64,000 nt of DNA from Begonia masoniana (taxonomy: Eukaryota > Streptophyta > Magnoliopsida > Cucurbitales > Begoniaceae). The position numbers were made by a program, and so were the translations under genes. The stretch is taken from positions 76,379,330 through 76,443,329 of the forward strand of contig CM039502.1 of assembly GCA_022432975.1 (NCBI GenBank). The letters are read 5' to 3'. Under the pieces are notes generated by a model, which was not told the DNA's origin, made no database searches, and saw nothing but the letters and a program-made list of their open reading frames with translations. Below are positions 35,201-46,500 of the stretch, in pieces; the stretch's first letter is position 1; each line of letters begins with the position of its first letter.

Positions 35201-35928
35201 TATTAAATATTTATAGACACTCAAGTGAATATATTATTATTCAAAATATATAAATAGTTTTTATATTTTAAATTCAAAATAAAATATCTTATCAGATGAT
35301 ATTGTTTTAAGGGATTTGAATTAGATTTGAAGAATCTCATCAAATGAGATTTGATCTTCAAATTTAAATTGAAGTTAGTTATTTAACAAACTATCAAATC
35401 AAATTTTTGAAATTTGAATAAAAGTAGATCTGAAAAATTTGATTATATTAGATTTATCTACGATTGACTTATAGTTTGTTGATTATTTAATCAACAAACT
35501 ATAAGATAAAATTAGATTTGTTTAGATAAGATTTATTTTTAAAAAATTAATTTTTATTAAAATAAATCTGAAATATTAATTTTAAAATAGATCTATAAAA
35601 TTGTCAAATATGATTTGACAAGGTGAAGTACGAATGTCAGAAGAATAAGATAGAGAGATCTAATCTCTAGAGAAAAAAGTGCGACCTTTCTGGATTTGGT
35701 TTTAGAAAAACGTTTTCTAATTTCGAAGAGAGAAGTCTCATGTGTTGAGAATAATCTCTCCAGAAATATAAGAGTGTGTTGTTATCGTAAGTTGGACGCC
35801 CACATGTCAGGAAATTTAAGTGAAAAGATATTTAGAGAAGACTCGATGTTTTCAAAGTCTCCAGCAAGCATTTGATCATGAGTTAAGACTGTTAAGATCA
35901 GACGGGAGTACCTGAGTAAAAGCGTTTC
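35201..35928 (+). mobile_element. Copia 3' LTR, second piece
   Basis: Continues the copia 3' LTR and matches 2270-2540 and 8040-8445 of the 5' LTR. It is cut at 35928 by a gypsy LTR (presumed TSD GTTTC, 35924-35928); the homologous uncut text is GCGTTTCTCAAAGAGG at 8444. The remaining end of the LTR is not found before the assembly gap. A 17-bp-arm inverted repeat lies at 35468-35505. Confidence 0.8.
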
Positions 35929-36018
35929 TGTAGCACCCAATTTCATTGAGCCAACTTACTTTGTTAACTAGTAGTGAATGTTTTATAGATGAAATTGGGA
36001 GAAATTAGTGATTAGGCT

Positions 36019-38788
36019 TGTAACACCCGGCATTTTTGCCATGTCAATATTCCTTAAATTATTCAACGAGATTAATGGGAATATTTATGCAATGTGTATT
36101 TTTAATAATTGCTAATGTTTCCAATCGAATATGTGTGATTCATAAAATCTATTTGTGGAAACTAAATTGGTTAAAAACCAATGGCAGGGTAAATAGGGGA
36201 GAATTTAAAGTTGGTGGGAGGAAACCAATGGTTGTGTGACACGTGGCAGCTTGTTGAAGAAGCTAAGTTATTCCTCCTACGTGAAACCCTCACTTCTCAT
36301 GTGTTTCTTTCCACTGCTCTCTGTTCTTCTTGTCCATGCGATTGTGACAAAGTATCAACACTTTGTTTTCTCCTGTTTCTTCTGTTCCCTTCAGCAAAAA
36401 GGTAAGCGTCTACTCATGCTAACAAATTTGGACAAGTAAAAGTATGAGTTTGGTGAAGTTTTAGGTTAAGTTATTTTGGAGAAAACTCTCGGTTTTTTTG
36501 TATGGAAACACATTCGTTGTTTTCTACAAGTCTGAATGGGGTTAACTGCATAATCTTTCAAGTTATTAGTTAACGTTTGCAGCCTTGTTTATTTCTCCAC
36601 GTGCATGTTACAGATCTGTGCATTTTCGAAACTTTCCAGCTAACTGCATCGCGGATAACAGGTAAGTTCATAACCGTAGGTTGGCCCTTAAGGCTCTACA
36701 TCATGGAGGTACTAGGTGTTTCATTTCTGTCGGGTTGTTTTGGGTATAAATATTATAGTTTATGTTCTGAGTTGTCTGTGTTCTGCTTCACAGTATGTTC
36801 TGTTATTTCTGTCATCTGCTATTGTAAGTTCAGGCACTGAAAATGTTCATGCATACACGTTTTCACCGAAAGTTCATGCAAAATCGATTTCTGTACACTG
36901 TTTGAAACTAAACAAGATAAAATCTGACTGAAATGTATCGGTTAAGTGTGGGACGGGGACTAGCCTCCAGATCTGTTTCTGTACTGTAACGTATAACTGT
37001 TTGTGCCTGATAGTACACCCACTGTTCGCCAGTTCCCCTATAAGCCCCACTTATACCCCTCTGCCACTGAAATGTAATGTACTGTACTGTCACTGAATTT
37101 CTGAAAACCGCATGCATAGCATATGCATCACTACATTTTATATGTTCTTACTGAGCTTTAGGCTCATAGATGAACTCTCTGATGTAGGTACTGAATCCGA
37201 AAATGAGGACTTTGTGCCTCAATCTGATGAATAGGTGGCTGGTGGTTCGAGCTCTCGAGTTGGTTGTGGCTGTCAGACAAATTTCCGACTGAGAGAGTGA
37301 AATTTTAAACTATGTTCTGTTTATGTATTTAAAACTTCTGTTTTTTTGGAAATTCTGCAAATATATGTTAGGTTCTGTACTGATCCTCAGATTTTAAAAC
37401 AATGCACAGATTTTGATGTCTAAGTTTTAAAAACTGCTGTATTTGACAGTTGAATTCATGTTTTGAATGTTCTGGAATTGTTTGGGGATATTTTCTGTTA
37501 GTTTGTGCATGGATGATTTCTGGTTTTGGAACTATCCATGCAGTCTGTTTCTTTTAATCTGTCAATTGTAAAGTATGTTCTACAACCTTGTTTAGAATCG
37601 GGTATTGAAGGTCTACAACTTTCATGCCTTTTGTTGTGCTCGAGAACCATGTTTTGAAGTGATTTGAGAATCTGAGACGTTTATGTCTTCTGTTTTTATG
37701 CTCTCTGTCTGTGTGTATTCCTGTCAAAAAATTTAAACTATGTCTACCGATTGATACTGTTCATATTTTGTCTTATTCCAATCTACCGCCAAACAGTGGT
37801 TCTGCTATAGGGTTTTCTTCTATCGATTTCGTTTAATGTCTGTATCTTCCGGTTGACGTCATCCATCTTCCGACTGACGTCATCACCTCATCTAATTCCA
37901 TTTGCTGCCTGTGTCTTCTGTCTGACGTCATCCCCTCTTCCGATGACGTTAGCCACTGTTTACATCCTCCGATTCCATCTGCTGCCTGCGTCTTCTGTCT
38001 GACGTCATCTCCTCTTCCGATGACGTCACCCACTGTTTACATCCTCCAATTCCATCTGCTGCCTGCATCTTCCGTCTGACGTCATCTCCTCTTTCGATGA
38101 TGTCACCCACTGTTTACATCCTCCGATTCCATCTGCTGCCTGCATCTTCCGGCTGACGTCATCCCCTCATCCGATTTCATTTGCTGCCTATGTCTTCCGC
38201 CTGACGTCATCCATCTTCCGGTTGACGTCATCACCTCATCTGATTTCATCTGCTGCCTGTATCTTCCGATTGACGTCATCTCTGCTTCTACCTTCAAAAC
38301 TACATCATCCGATAGATTTCTTCCGCCAGTCTTCTTCCTATGTCTTCCGCCTTTATTTCTTGTTTTTTGCTGCCATTTATAACTGTTATTTAGATTCTTT
38401 TTACATTCCTTCCTGCACTCTTCAGATTTCTCCTTGCCCGATATTCTAAATGTCCAAAGTTTAGTTTACATCTGTCTCCCTGTTTTCTTCAGTCTGTTAT
38501 TTCTGTGGTTTAAAATTTTACATGTCTTCTGATTCTGTTTTAAGTATTCTGAATCCCTTCTGCCACGCATTCCTGCAATCCGATTTCAATAGGTTTCTGC
38601 CTTCTGTTTCCTGTTTTCACGTCTTCCAGCCTTCAGTTCCCGTAAGGGTTTTCTTCCTGTGTGTAATGTTCTAAATGTCAAAAAAAATAAAATAAAATAG
38701 TCACCGTTTACTGTTTTCCGTTAACCATCCTGAGTGATGGCTAGACTCTCGGATCCTGCTGATCGGGATCCGGATTCGGGCTGTCACA
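36019..38788 (+). mobile_element. Solo LTR inside the 35929 LTR
   Basis: 2770 bp, TGTAACACCC...GGGCTGTCACA, with perfect TSD AGGCT at 36014-36018 and 38789-38793. Only 90 bp of the host LTR precede it. Splice-like signals: donor 36402, acceptor 36613, mini-exon 36614-36661, donor GTAAGT 36662. It is noncoding. Confidence 0.94.
37850..38290. repeat. TGACGTCA-rich irregular repeat
   Basis: About ten TGACGTCA or near-TGACGTCA sites within repeated segments of about 60-70 bp containing ATCTGCTGCCTG and CTTCCG, related to the 11589-12010 array but less regular. Confidence 0.8.
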
Positions 38789-39400
38789 AGGCTAATGAGT
38801 GACTAGGTGAGGGCATAATGGTAAATTGAGATATAAAGTGGATAACCTATTTAAGAAATGAGGTTCTACGTTTAATGCACAGTAGCCGCCACCCTATTTC
38901 CATTTCCATTCGTTTGATTTTCAGCTCAGCTCAGCAGACTTCCTTCTGACATTTTCCTCTCTGATTTTCTCCATTCTAGGTGAGTTTTGTTCCACTTTAC
39001 TTGCTGTTTTAGTGATTAGATGACAGAGAGACTGTAGGGGAGTGTTCGTGAATGCTGTGAGTGAGACTTAGTTTCGAGTTTTGGGGTGAACCAAGAATGC
39101 TCGACGAACAGGACTTCCAACTAGTTTCCCTAAGATTTCTAAATAGTTTAGCATGAAGTTTAGTAATGCGGTGCTCTGTTTACGATTATAGGTGAGCAGA
39201 CTCCCGAAGTAGCTTACAACTAAACAATCTCCAGGAGACTAGGTAAGTAGAGTATGTGTGTGCCTTCGGGCCTACATCACAAAACAGTAGGTTTATGCAT
39301 ATTTTGTGCGTTTTCAGTTTGTCATGTATCATGTTTTAAAAGTACAGGAAAATGAATTTAAATGCATGACGGCATGGCGAGGAATGAATTGATTGAAACA

Positions 39401-39594
39401 GAACAGTTATTATGGGAACTAATCTGCCCCTTAATCGAGAGAGAGGATGCATGACTTTGAGAAAATTGATCCAACTCCCAATTTCACAAGGGGATCTGAA
39501 CAGTTATTAAGGGAACTAATCCGCCCCTTAATCGAGAGAGAGGATGTATGACTTTGGGAGAAGTGATCCAACTCCCAATTTCACAGGGGATCAG
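39401..39594. repeat. 97-bp tandem duplication
   Basis: Two copies starting GAACAGTTATTA at 39401 and 39498, each including CCCCTTAATCGAGAGAGAGG and CCAACTCCCAATTTCACA. It lies at the LTR position where other subfamilies carry different short duplications. Confidence 0.9.
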
Positions 39595-39751
39595 ACCAGA
39601 AACGAATGCATATGCAACAGAGATGTGAAGGTAGAAACTGCATGTCTAGGAATTTTGTTTCAGCATTCCATTTCATTATTGCTTTACTAACTTAGCATTA
39701 GGCTAATAGATGAGTTTTGTGATGTAGGTGAAGAAGTCTCAGAAGGTGTGT

Positions 39752-42218
39752 TGTGACGACCCAAAACCGAACCCGATCGGGGTCCGAGATTGAAGCCATC
39801 ACTCCGGGACATTTACAGAAAACGGGGACTATATTTTTTTTGTACATTAAACTTTTAAAACATTTACAGAGGGAGAGAAAGTTCTCTGGATTCGAAATCA
39901 AACGGGAAAAACAGTTAACAAAATCGGAACGTAAAATGGATGAAAGAAGGAAAGCAGGAAGTGATGAAAACAAAAGTAAATAAACTGGCAGAAGGCGTTG
40001 ACGGAAGAAGCAGGCACCGAGTGGAATTGGTGGATGCAAGCAGAAACGATACCGGAAGATTTAGACAGATGGTGTGGCCGGATGATGTGGATGACGTCAT
40101 CGGCAGAAGGTGATGACGTCAGCCGGAAGATGGATGACGTCACCGGCAGATACAGATAGTAGACGTAATCGGCAGAAGGTGATGACGTCAGCCGGAAGAT
40201 GGATGATGTCAGCCGGAAGATACATGCAACAGTTAAAATCGGCAGAAGAAAAGCTACGGTGACATCATCGGGAGAAGAGATGACGTCATCAGAAGATGAA
40301 TGCAATAAACAGAATCGGCAGGAGCAGAACCTAAACAGAATTACTGTTTGGCGGTAGATGCAGATACGACAAAAGATGAACAGTGATAACCGGTGGATGT
40401 GAACCACAAACAGAATTGAGTTCACCGGTGGATGTAATAAGACAAAATAGATAACGTCAGATGGTAGATGTAGGAAAAATTCCTACCAGTAGATGTAATC
40501 GGAAGACATAATTTTAAAGACAAAGTTCGACAGCTTTTAATAGGAAGACTTACCAACAGAGAGCAGAAAAAAAACAGAAAACATGAAAGACTCAGATTCT
40601 CAAACCAATTCAAAACGTGGTTCTCGAGCACAACAGAAGGCATAAAAACTTCAAACTTCGGAGACTGATTTAAAAACATAACTTGAACACATGTTTAAAG
40701 AAACACGACAGGATTATCAAGAAAATAGACTGCATGGATAACTCTAAAACCAGAAGTCCTCCATACCCAAGCTAACAGAAAATATTCCAAACAAATTTCA
40801 GAATACTTCAAAACATGATTCAACTGTCAAATACAGAGGTTTTAAACATCAATACAGGTTCCATACATCGTTTTACAAACCACAAAGTAGTACAGAATTG
40901 GACCTACATTTCAAATGTTTTAAAACTTCAAAAGATGGTACAATATTGGACATAACTTCAGAAAACACATTCTCACAGGATTAACTCTTGTCTGACAGCA
41001 GCAGCCAAACCCCGTGAGCTCGATCCTCCAACTACATCAGCTCGTCATTTTGAGGCACAAGGTCCTCATCTGGAGTATCCGTACCTACAACAGGGAGTTC
41101 ATCTATGAGCCTAGAGCTCAGTAAGAACATACTAGAATGCAGTGTGCATATGCTATGCATGAACATTTTCAAATACATGAACATTACATTACATTACATT
41201 TCACTGGACAGGAAGGTATAAGTGGGAAGAGGAGCTGGCGCAACAGGAGTACATGCCACAACAGGACATAACAGGAGTACATGACAGGATGCCAGTCCTC
41301 ATTCACACTTAACCATACATTTCATTACAGGTTTTATCTTTTCTTAACTTCAAACCGTGTGCAGAAAACATTTTCATGGCATTCAGAGAAAACGTGTATG
41401 AATGAACATTCATAGACAGGCGACAGAATAATAAGCAGAATATAAAACAGAACACACTTAACCTAAAACATAACCTATGGTTTAACTACCCAACAGAAAT
41501 CCTAACAACATAAAAACCTAGTACCTCCTTATTGTAGGGCCTTAAGGGCCAAACCTATAAGTATGAACTTACCTGTTGCTGCAGAGTTGATAGTCCTGAA
41601 CGTCTCGAAAATGCTCGAACCTGTACATGCACGTTCAGAAAATAAATAAGCTGTAAATGCTAACAAATAAGTTAGAAGAATTTGTTCCAAACTCATTCAA
41701 ACTCTTAAAAAACAAATCGATGTGTTTTCATCAAAAAACAGTGAGTTTTACCAAAGTATCACAATCCTTCACTCCAACCAAAACTCACTTTAAACTTGTC
41801 CAAACTTGTTAGCATTTAAAAGATGCTTACCCTAGTAGAAAAACAGAAAGGAGCCGAGGAGATCGAAGTAGCTTCGATGGCTGATTGTCGACTGGAAGAG
41901 AGAGTGCCGAGAAGAAAATGGAGAGAGAGCAGAGCAGAGAAGTGAAGAGGGTTTCACGTAGGAGGAAGAACTTAGCTTCTTCACCAAGTCGCCAGATGTC
42001 ACTTAACCGTTGGCTATCTCCTACCAACCTTAATTTCTCCCCAATTTACCCTTCCATGCCTTTTAAACTTAGTGTTTAGTTTAATTACACATTAGTTTGG
42101 TTCTCCCCTCACTAAATGCTCCAACATTTTACAATGAAGTTGTTATCGTATTTATGGCAATTTAAATCCATACAATAATTCAACAGAATATTGCATGGCT
42201 AAAATGTCGAGTGTTACA
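39752..42218 (-). mobile_element. Second solo LTR inside the 35929 LTR
   Basis: 2467 bp, TGTGACGACC...GAGTGTTACA, minus orientation, with perfect TSD TGTGT at 39747-39751 and 42219-42223. TGACGTCA sites cluster at 40090-40300; donor GTAAGT lies at 41572 on the minus strand. Confidence 0.94.
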
Positions 42219-43339
42219 TGTGTACTCAGAGCATGTTGAGGAATAGGCTGGTTGGGGGAGCACATTCATGCCTCGACTTGGTGAACTGATGGGGCGGTTT
42301 AACTACTGTCTATATGTAGAGTCTAATTTTCTGATGTTCTGTTGAGGAGTGCAAAGGATTTTGACGATAGTAATAGCTGAAGGATTTAGAATACTTGAGT
42401 TTCTCCTGTTATGAAAATCTTATTTGGTTTTGTTACAAATTGCTAATTTGGGATTTTTATTGGATAAGGATACAAATGTTGGTTTCAAATGGTTATTTGT
42501 TGGATTTCAGAAGTTACTTAGGGTCAGGTTGTTTTGAATGTTTTTGAGTGAAATTTGCAAGTTCAACCATCGGTGAATGAAGTTCACCGGTGGATGTTGA
42601 GTGTTTTGTCCACCAGTAGATGTTGGAGGATTGAATCATCCGTCTGACGTCATCGAAAGATGTTTTCAGTAGAAGCCATCGGAAGATGTCTTCAGTAGAA
42701 GCCATCGGTAGATGTCTTCGGCATAAGTCTTTAGTAGCTTTGTCGTTTTGTAATCGGATGATGTAGGCAGTAGATTTGTCGTTTTGTGAGCGGAAGAAGT
42801 AGATAGTAATTCTGTCATTTTGTAAACGGAAGAATTATGCAGTCGATTTTGTCGTTTGTGACTGGTAGATGTGTGTAGCCGACGTGTCGTCGGCAGATGT
42901 GAGCGGAAGACGTGTGAAGTCGACGTGTCGATTCTGTCTCTGCTTCCACCGCTGAGTCTTTTGTCCCTACTGCTACCGCTGGCACTGTTTGGCGATAGAA
43001 GCCTTCTGTTTCTTTTTCTGCCTCTACCGCTGACTTTGTTCAGCAGAAGATGTGTTTGACTTTTACGAATTTTAAGTATTTCACGCTTAAGCCTTTATTT
43101 CTTTTGGCCGAATTATTTCTTAATATTATAACTGATTATTCAAACGTCGTTTCATAGTTTTGCTCAACTCTGTTCTGCTCAAATGATTTTTCGCTGCAAA
43201 TTTTCAATGTTTACCTTGTAAATTGTCAAATTTTGTCAATTGAGTGAAACTTTAGAATTTTCTCAAAAAAAAAATCCTATAGTTCGGTTCAGTATCTTGT
43301 GTAGCGGACCGGGTTTAAAAAACTCGGGGCGTTACATTA

Positions 43340-43350
43340 TGGTATCAGAG
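43340..43350 (+). other. Primer binding site of the 35929 element
   Basis: TGGTATCAGAG four bases from the LTR end at 43336; same tRNA primer class as the other gypsy elements here. Confidence 0.85.
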
Positions 43351-43477
43351 ACAATTAGTTAAGCCGTTCAAAAGAATACTCATCAGTACCGATCGTCGCA
43401 TGAGAGTACTCCAACAACTGTAAGTGTTTATGTTAGCCTTTATGAGAGTAGTTAACCCTGTGCAGGAATTTAGTAAG

Positions 43478-43681
43478 ATGTCCAGACGACCAGGAAGATC
43501 AAGAGTACCAAGAGAAATACCGAATCTGGGACGTGAAGAAGATCCTAGCGTAATTAGGCAGCTGACAGATCTGGTGCGTCAGCAAACAGACCTAGTGCGA
43601 TAGCAGTCCGATCAGTTAGGAGTGCTGTTGAACCGAGAAGTACAAGGAAGTGCAAACTCGAGTTCTAGCAATGAGCATTCT
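43478..43681 (+). pseudogene. gag N-terminal fragment
   Basis: From ATG 43478 the frame reads MSRRPGRSRVPREIPNLG and a Gln-rich stretch (RQLTDLVRQQTDLVR), then an in-frame TAG at about 43601, where CAG is the likely parent. It ends at 43681 with the insertion of the minus-strand element. The N-terminus is unrelated in sequence to the MVRGHQEESS gag of the other gypsy elements, confirming a separate subfamily. Confidence 0.75.
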
Positions 43682-46460
43682 TGTGACAGCCCGAAATCGG
43701 ATCCCGATCGGAGTCCGGGATCGGAGCCGTCACTCCGGGACAGTGGACGGAAAACGGTGACTATTTTTTTTAAACAGATCGGTCAAAACAGTGGACATTA
43801 TACTTTTAAAATATTTACAGAGAAACAGAATCGAATGACAGGAAACATGCACTGTCATCGTAAACCCTAAAAATGAAACTTTACAGAGAGGGAGAAACTA
43901 TATTGAGTAACAGAAAACATTTACAGGGAGAGAGAGAGTTCTCGGGTGTAAAAATTTTAAAACAGGTTTCAATAATGGATAACAGAACAGAAATTAGCAT
44001 AAGGCTGGCAGAGGAGGAAACAGGAAACATTGGCGGAAGGCTTAGGCGAATAACCGACGGAAGACTTAGTTTAAAGGAGCAGTGGATGACTTTGAATGAT
44101 GTCAGCCGAAAGATGTAAATGCAAAGACAGAAGCGGAGATGACGTCAGGTGGAAGATTAGAGCTATCGGTGGATTCAGATACGACAAAAGACGAACAGTA
44201 TTCAGCGGAAGAGGCTGAGTAAAACTGGGCAGAAGAGGTGGTGACGTCAGCCGGAAGATGGGTGACGTCAGGCGGAAGACACAGACAGTAACTGAGATCG
44301 GATGAGGAGATGACGTCAGCCGGAAGATGGATGACGTCAACCGGAAGATATAAGCATTATACTGGTGGGAAAAACTGGGATGATGTCAGCCGGAAGACAT
44401 ATTTACACTGGGCGGATGACTTGGGTGACGTCAGCCGGAAGACTTATGCTGACATCAGCCGGAAGACATAAATACACTAGGCGGATGACTTTGATGACGT
44501 CAGCCGGAAGACATAGTTTTTAAAGGCAAAATTTACAACTTTTACAGGGAGACATACGGGCAGGGAGCATCAAGCAAAAGACATAAGGGTTTCAGACCTT
44601 CAAAACCCGATTCAAAATAAGATTTTGAAACACACTTTACAGATGACAGATCTAAGAAAAACAGACTACATGGATGACTCTAAAATTTGAGACCATCCAT
44701 GCAAATCTTAAAACATGAAAATATTCTAAAACATTTCAGAACATTCAGAACATGGGTTCAACTGTCAAATACAGCAGTTTTGAAAAAGAACTTTGACTCA
44801 GAATCTATACAGTATTTCGAAATTTTAAGGTCAGTAAGACATACTTTTAAATTGACAGGTTCAAAGAAATAAAATTACATGGACAGTTTCAAAACAAGAA
44901 TTCATCCATGCATGAACTAATAGAAACATTCCAAACAAATTTCAGAATATTTTAGAATATAAACTTAACTATCAAATACAGTGGTTCCTAAAACTGAAAC
45001 ATCAGAACTTGTACATTGTTTTAAAATCTGAGGGACAGTACAGGACGTAACACATAATTACAGAATTCACCAAAAGATGAGTTTTCTACAGAGTTTTTAA
45101 CACAAAAATCAGGATTTCAGAAAACTTTACAATATAAACTATATTTTAAAGACTTGAACCTCATAACAGAATTATGTCTAACTGCAACAACCACCTTGTG
45201 AGCTCGATCCACCATTTACATCAGATCATCATTCTGAGGAACAAGGTCCTCGGTTTCAGGTTCAGTACCTACATCAGAGAGTTCACCTATGAGTCTAAAA
45301 CTCAGTAAGGACATAATCAAAATGCAGTGATGCAAAATGCTATGCATGCAGTTTTTTTTTTTAGAAATACGGTGACAGTACAAAGCATTAAGTTACAGTG
45401 GCAGTAGAATTAAGTGGAGCTTATAGGGGAACTGGCAAACAGTGGGGGAGGGAGAGGGAGAGGGTGCACTATCAGGCACTTTCAGGGATACAGTACAGTA
45501 AACAGTTCTGGGGCCAGTCCCCGTCTCGCACTTAACCTGGTACATTTCAGTCGGATTTTTATCTTGTTTAGTTTCAAACAGTGTACAGAAATCGGTTTTG
45601 CATGGGTTTTCAGTAAAACGTGTATGCATGACATTCTCAGTGCCTGAACCTATAACAGCAGTCATCAGAAATAACAGGGCATATGGTGAGGCAGAACACA
45701 GACGACTCAGAACACAAACTGGACAGAAGCTATAACATTTCTACCCAAACTACCCGTCAGAACAAGAAACCTAGTACCTCTGTGATGTAGGGCCTTAAGG
45801 GCCAACCTACGGTTATGAACTTACCTGTTTTCCTCGATGCAGTCAGCTGGGAAGTCTCGGAAATGCTCGAACCTGTTTGCTGCAATGTAGTGAAATTAAA
45901 CAAGCTGCAAATGCTAACAAATAACTTGTAGAATATGCAGCAAGCTCATTTCAACTCTTTAGGAAAACACACTAACGTATTTTCATCCAAAACGGTGAGT
46001 TTTCACAGAAATAATAACCCTAAACCCAGTGAAAACTCGCATTAAACTTGTCCAAAATCCATAACTTCCGTAGATGATTACCTTAGTTGAAGGAAACAGA
46101 AGAAAAACGAGGAAACAAAGTGTTGGTGCTTTGTCAAAATCGCCAGGAAGAGAGAACAAGGAGCAGTGGGAAGAAACAGATGAGAAGTGAGGGTTTCACG
46201 TAGGAGGAAGAACTTAACTTCTTCATCAAGTCGCCAGATGTCATTCAACCATTGGCTCACTTCCACCTACCTTAATTTCTCTCCAATTTACCCTTCCATG
46301 CATTTTAAACTTAATGTTTAGTTTAGTTAGCCTTCAGTTCGGTTCTCTCCCCATTAAATGTTCCAAAGTTTACAATAAAATAGTTATTGTAATAATGACA
46401 ATTTAAATCCATACAATAATTCAACAGATTATTACATGGCAGAAAATGCCGGGTGTTACA
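43682..46460 (-). mobile_element. 3' LTR of the minus-strand gypsy element
   Basis: 2779 bp, closest in layout to the 3826-6597 solo LTR (shared blocks at 5280-5800 and 45130-45660). TGACGTCA sites at 44100-44510; donor GTAAGT at 45824 on the minus strand. The terminal segment at 43682-43740 has GATCCCG/CGGGATC inverted arms. Confidence 0.92.
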
Positions 46461-46500
46461 TTCCACCCACCTTAATAGAAATTTTGTCCCCAAAATTTGC

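Larger units (their letters stand above)
2164..35928 (+). mobile_element. Ty1/copia element, degenerate, split by nested insertions
   Basis: Collecting the pieces between nested insertions gives a copia element in the order 5' LTR, PBS, leader, gag, protease, integrase, RT, RNase H, 3' LTR. The integrase-before-RT order identifies Ty1/copia. LTR termini are TATTGG...CCAACA, one change from a perfect inverted TGTTGG/CCAACA. The coding parts carry many stops and shifts. Insertions inside it span 2585-7934, 9675-20555, 23377-28115, 28560-31193 and 32495-35195, and its 3' LTR is broken at 35929 by a gypsy element. It is the oldest recognisable element in this part of the window. Confidence 0.85.
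35929..43681 (+). mobile_element. 5' part of another gypsy element, interrupted three times
   Basis: The LTR begins TGTAGCACCC at 35929 and, with insertions at 36019-38788 and 39752-42218 removed, ends GGGGCGTTACA at 43336 (net about 2.16 kb). PBS follows at 43340 and gag at 43478. The element is cut at 43681 by the minus-strand gypsy element and its continuation is not seen. This subfamily is more distant but has the same splice-like layout (38980, 39191, 39243) and a TGACGTCA site near 42648. Confidence 0.85.

Noticed and set aside
42871..43059. Leu-rich 62-codon frame resembling a membrane peptide
   Set aside because: Lies in the pyrimidine-rich part of the 35929 LTR with no conserved counterpart in other LTRs.
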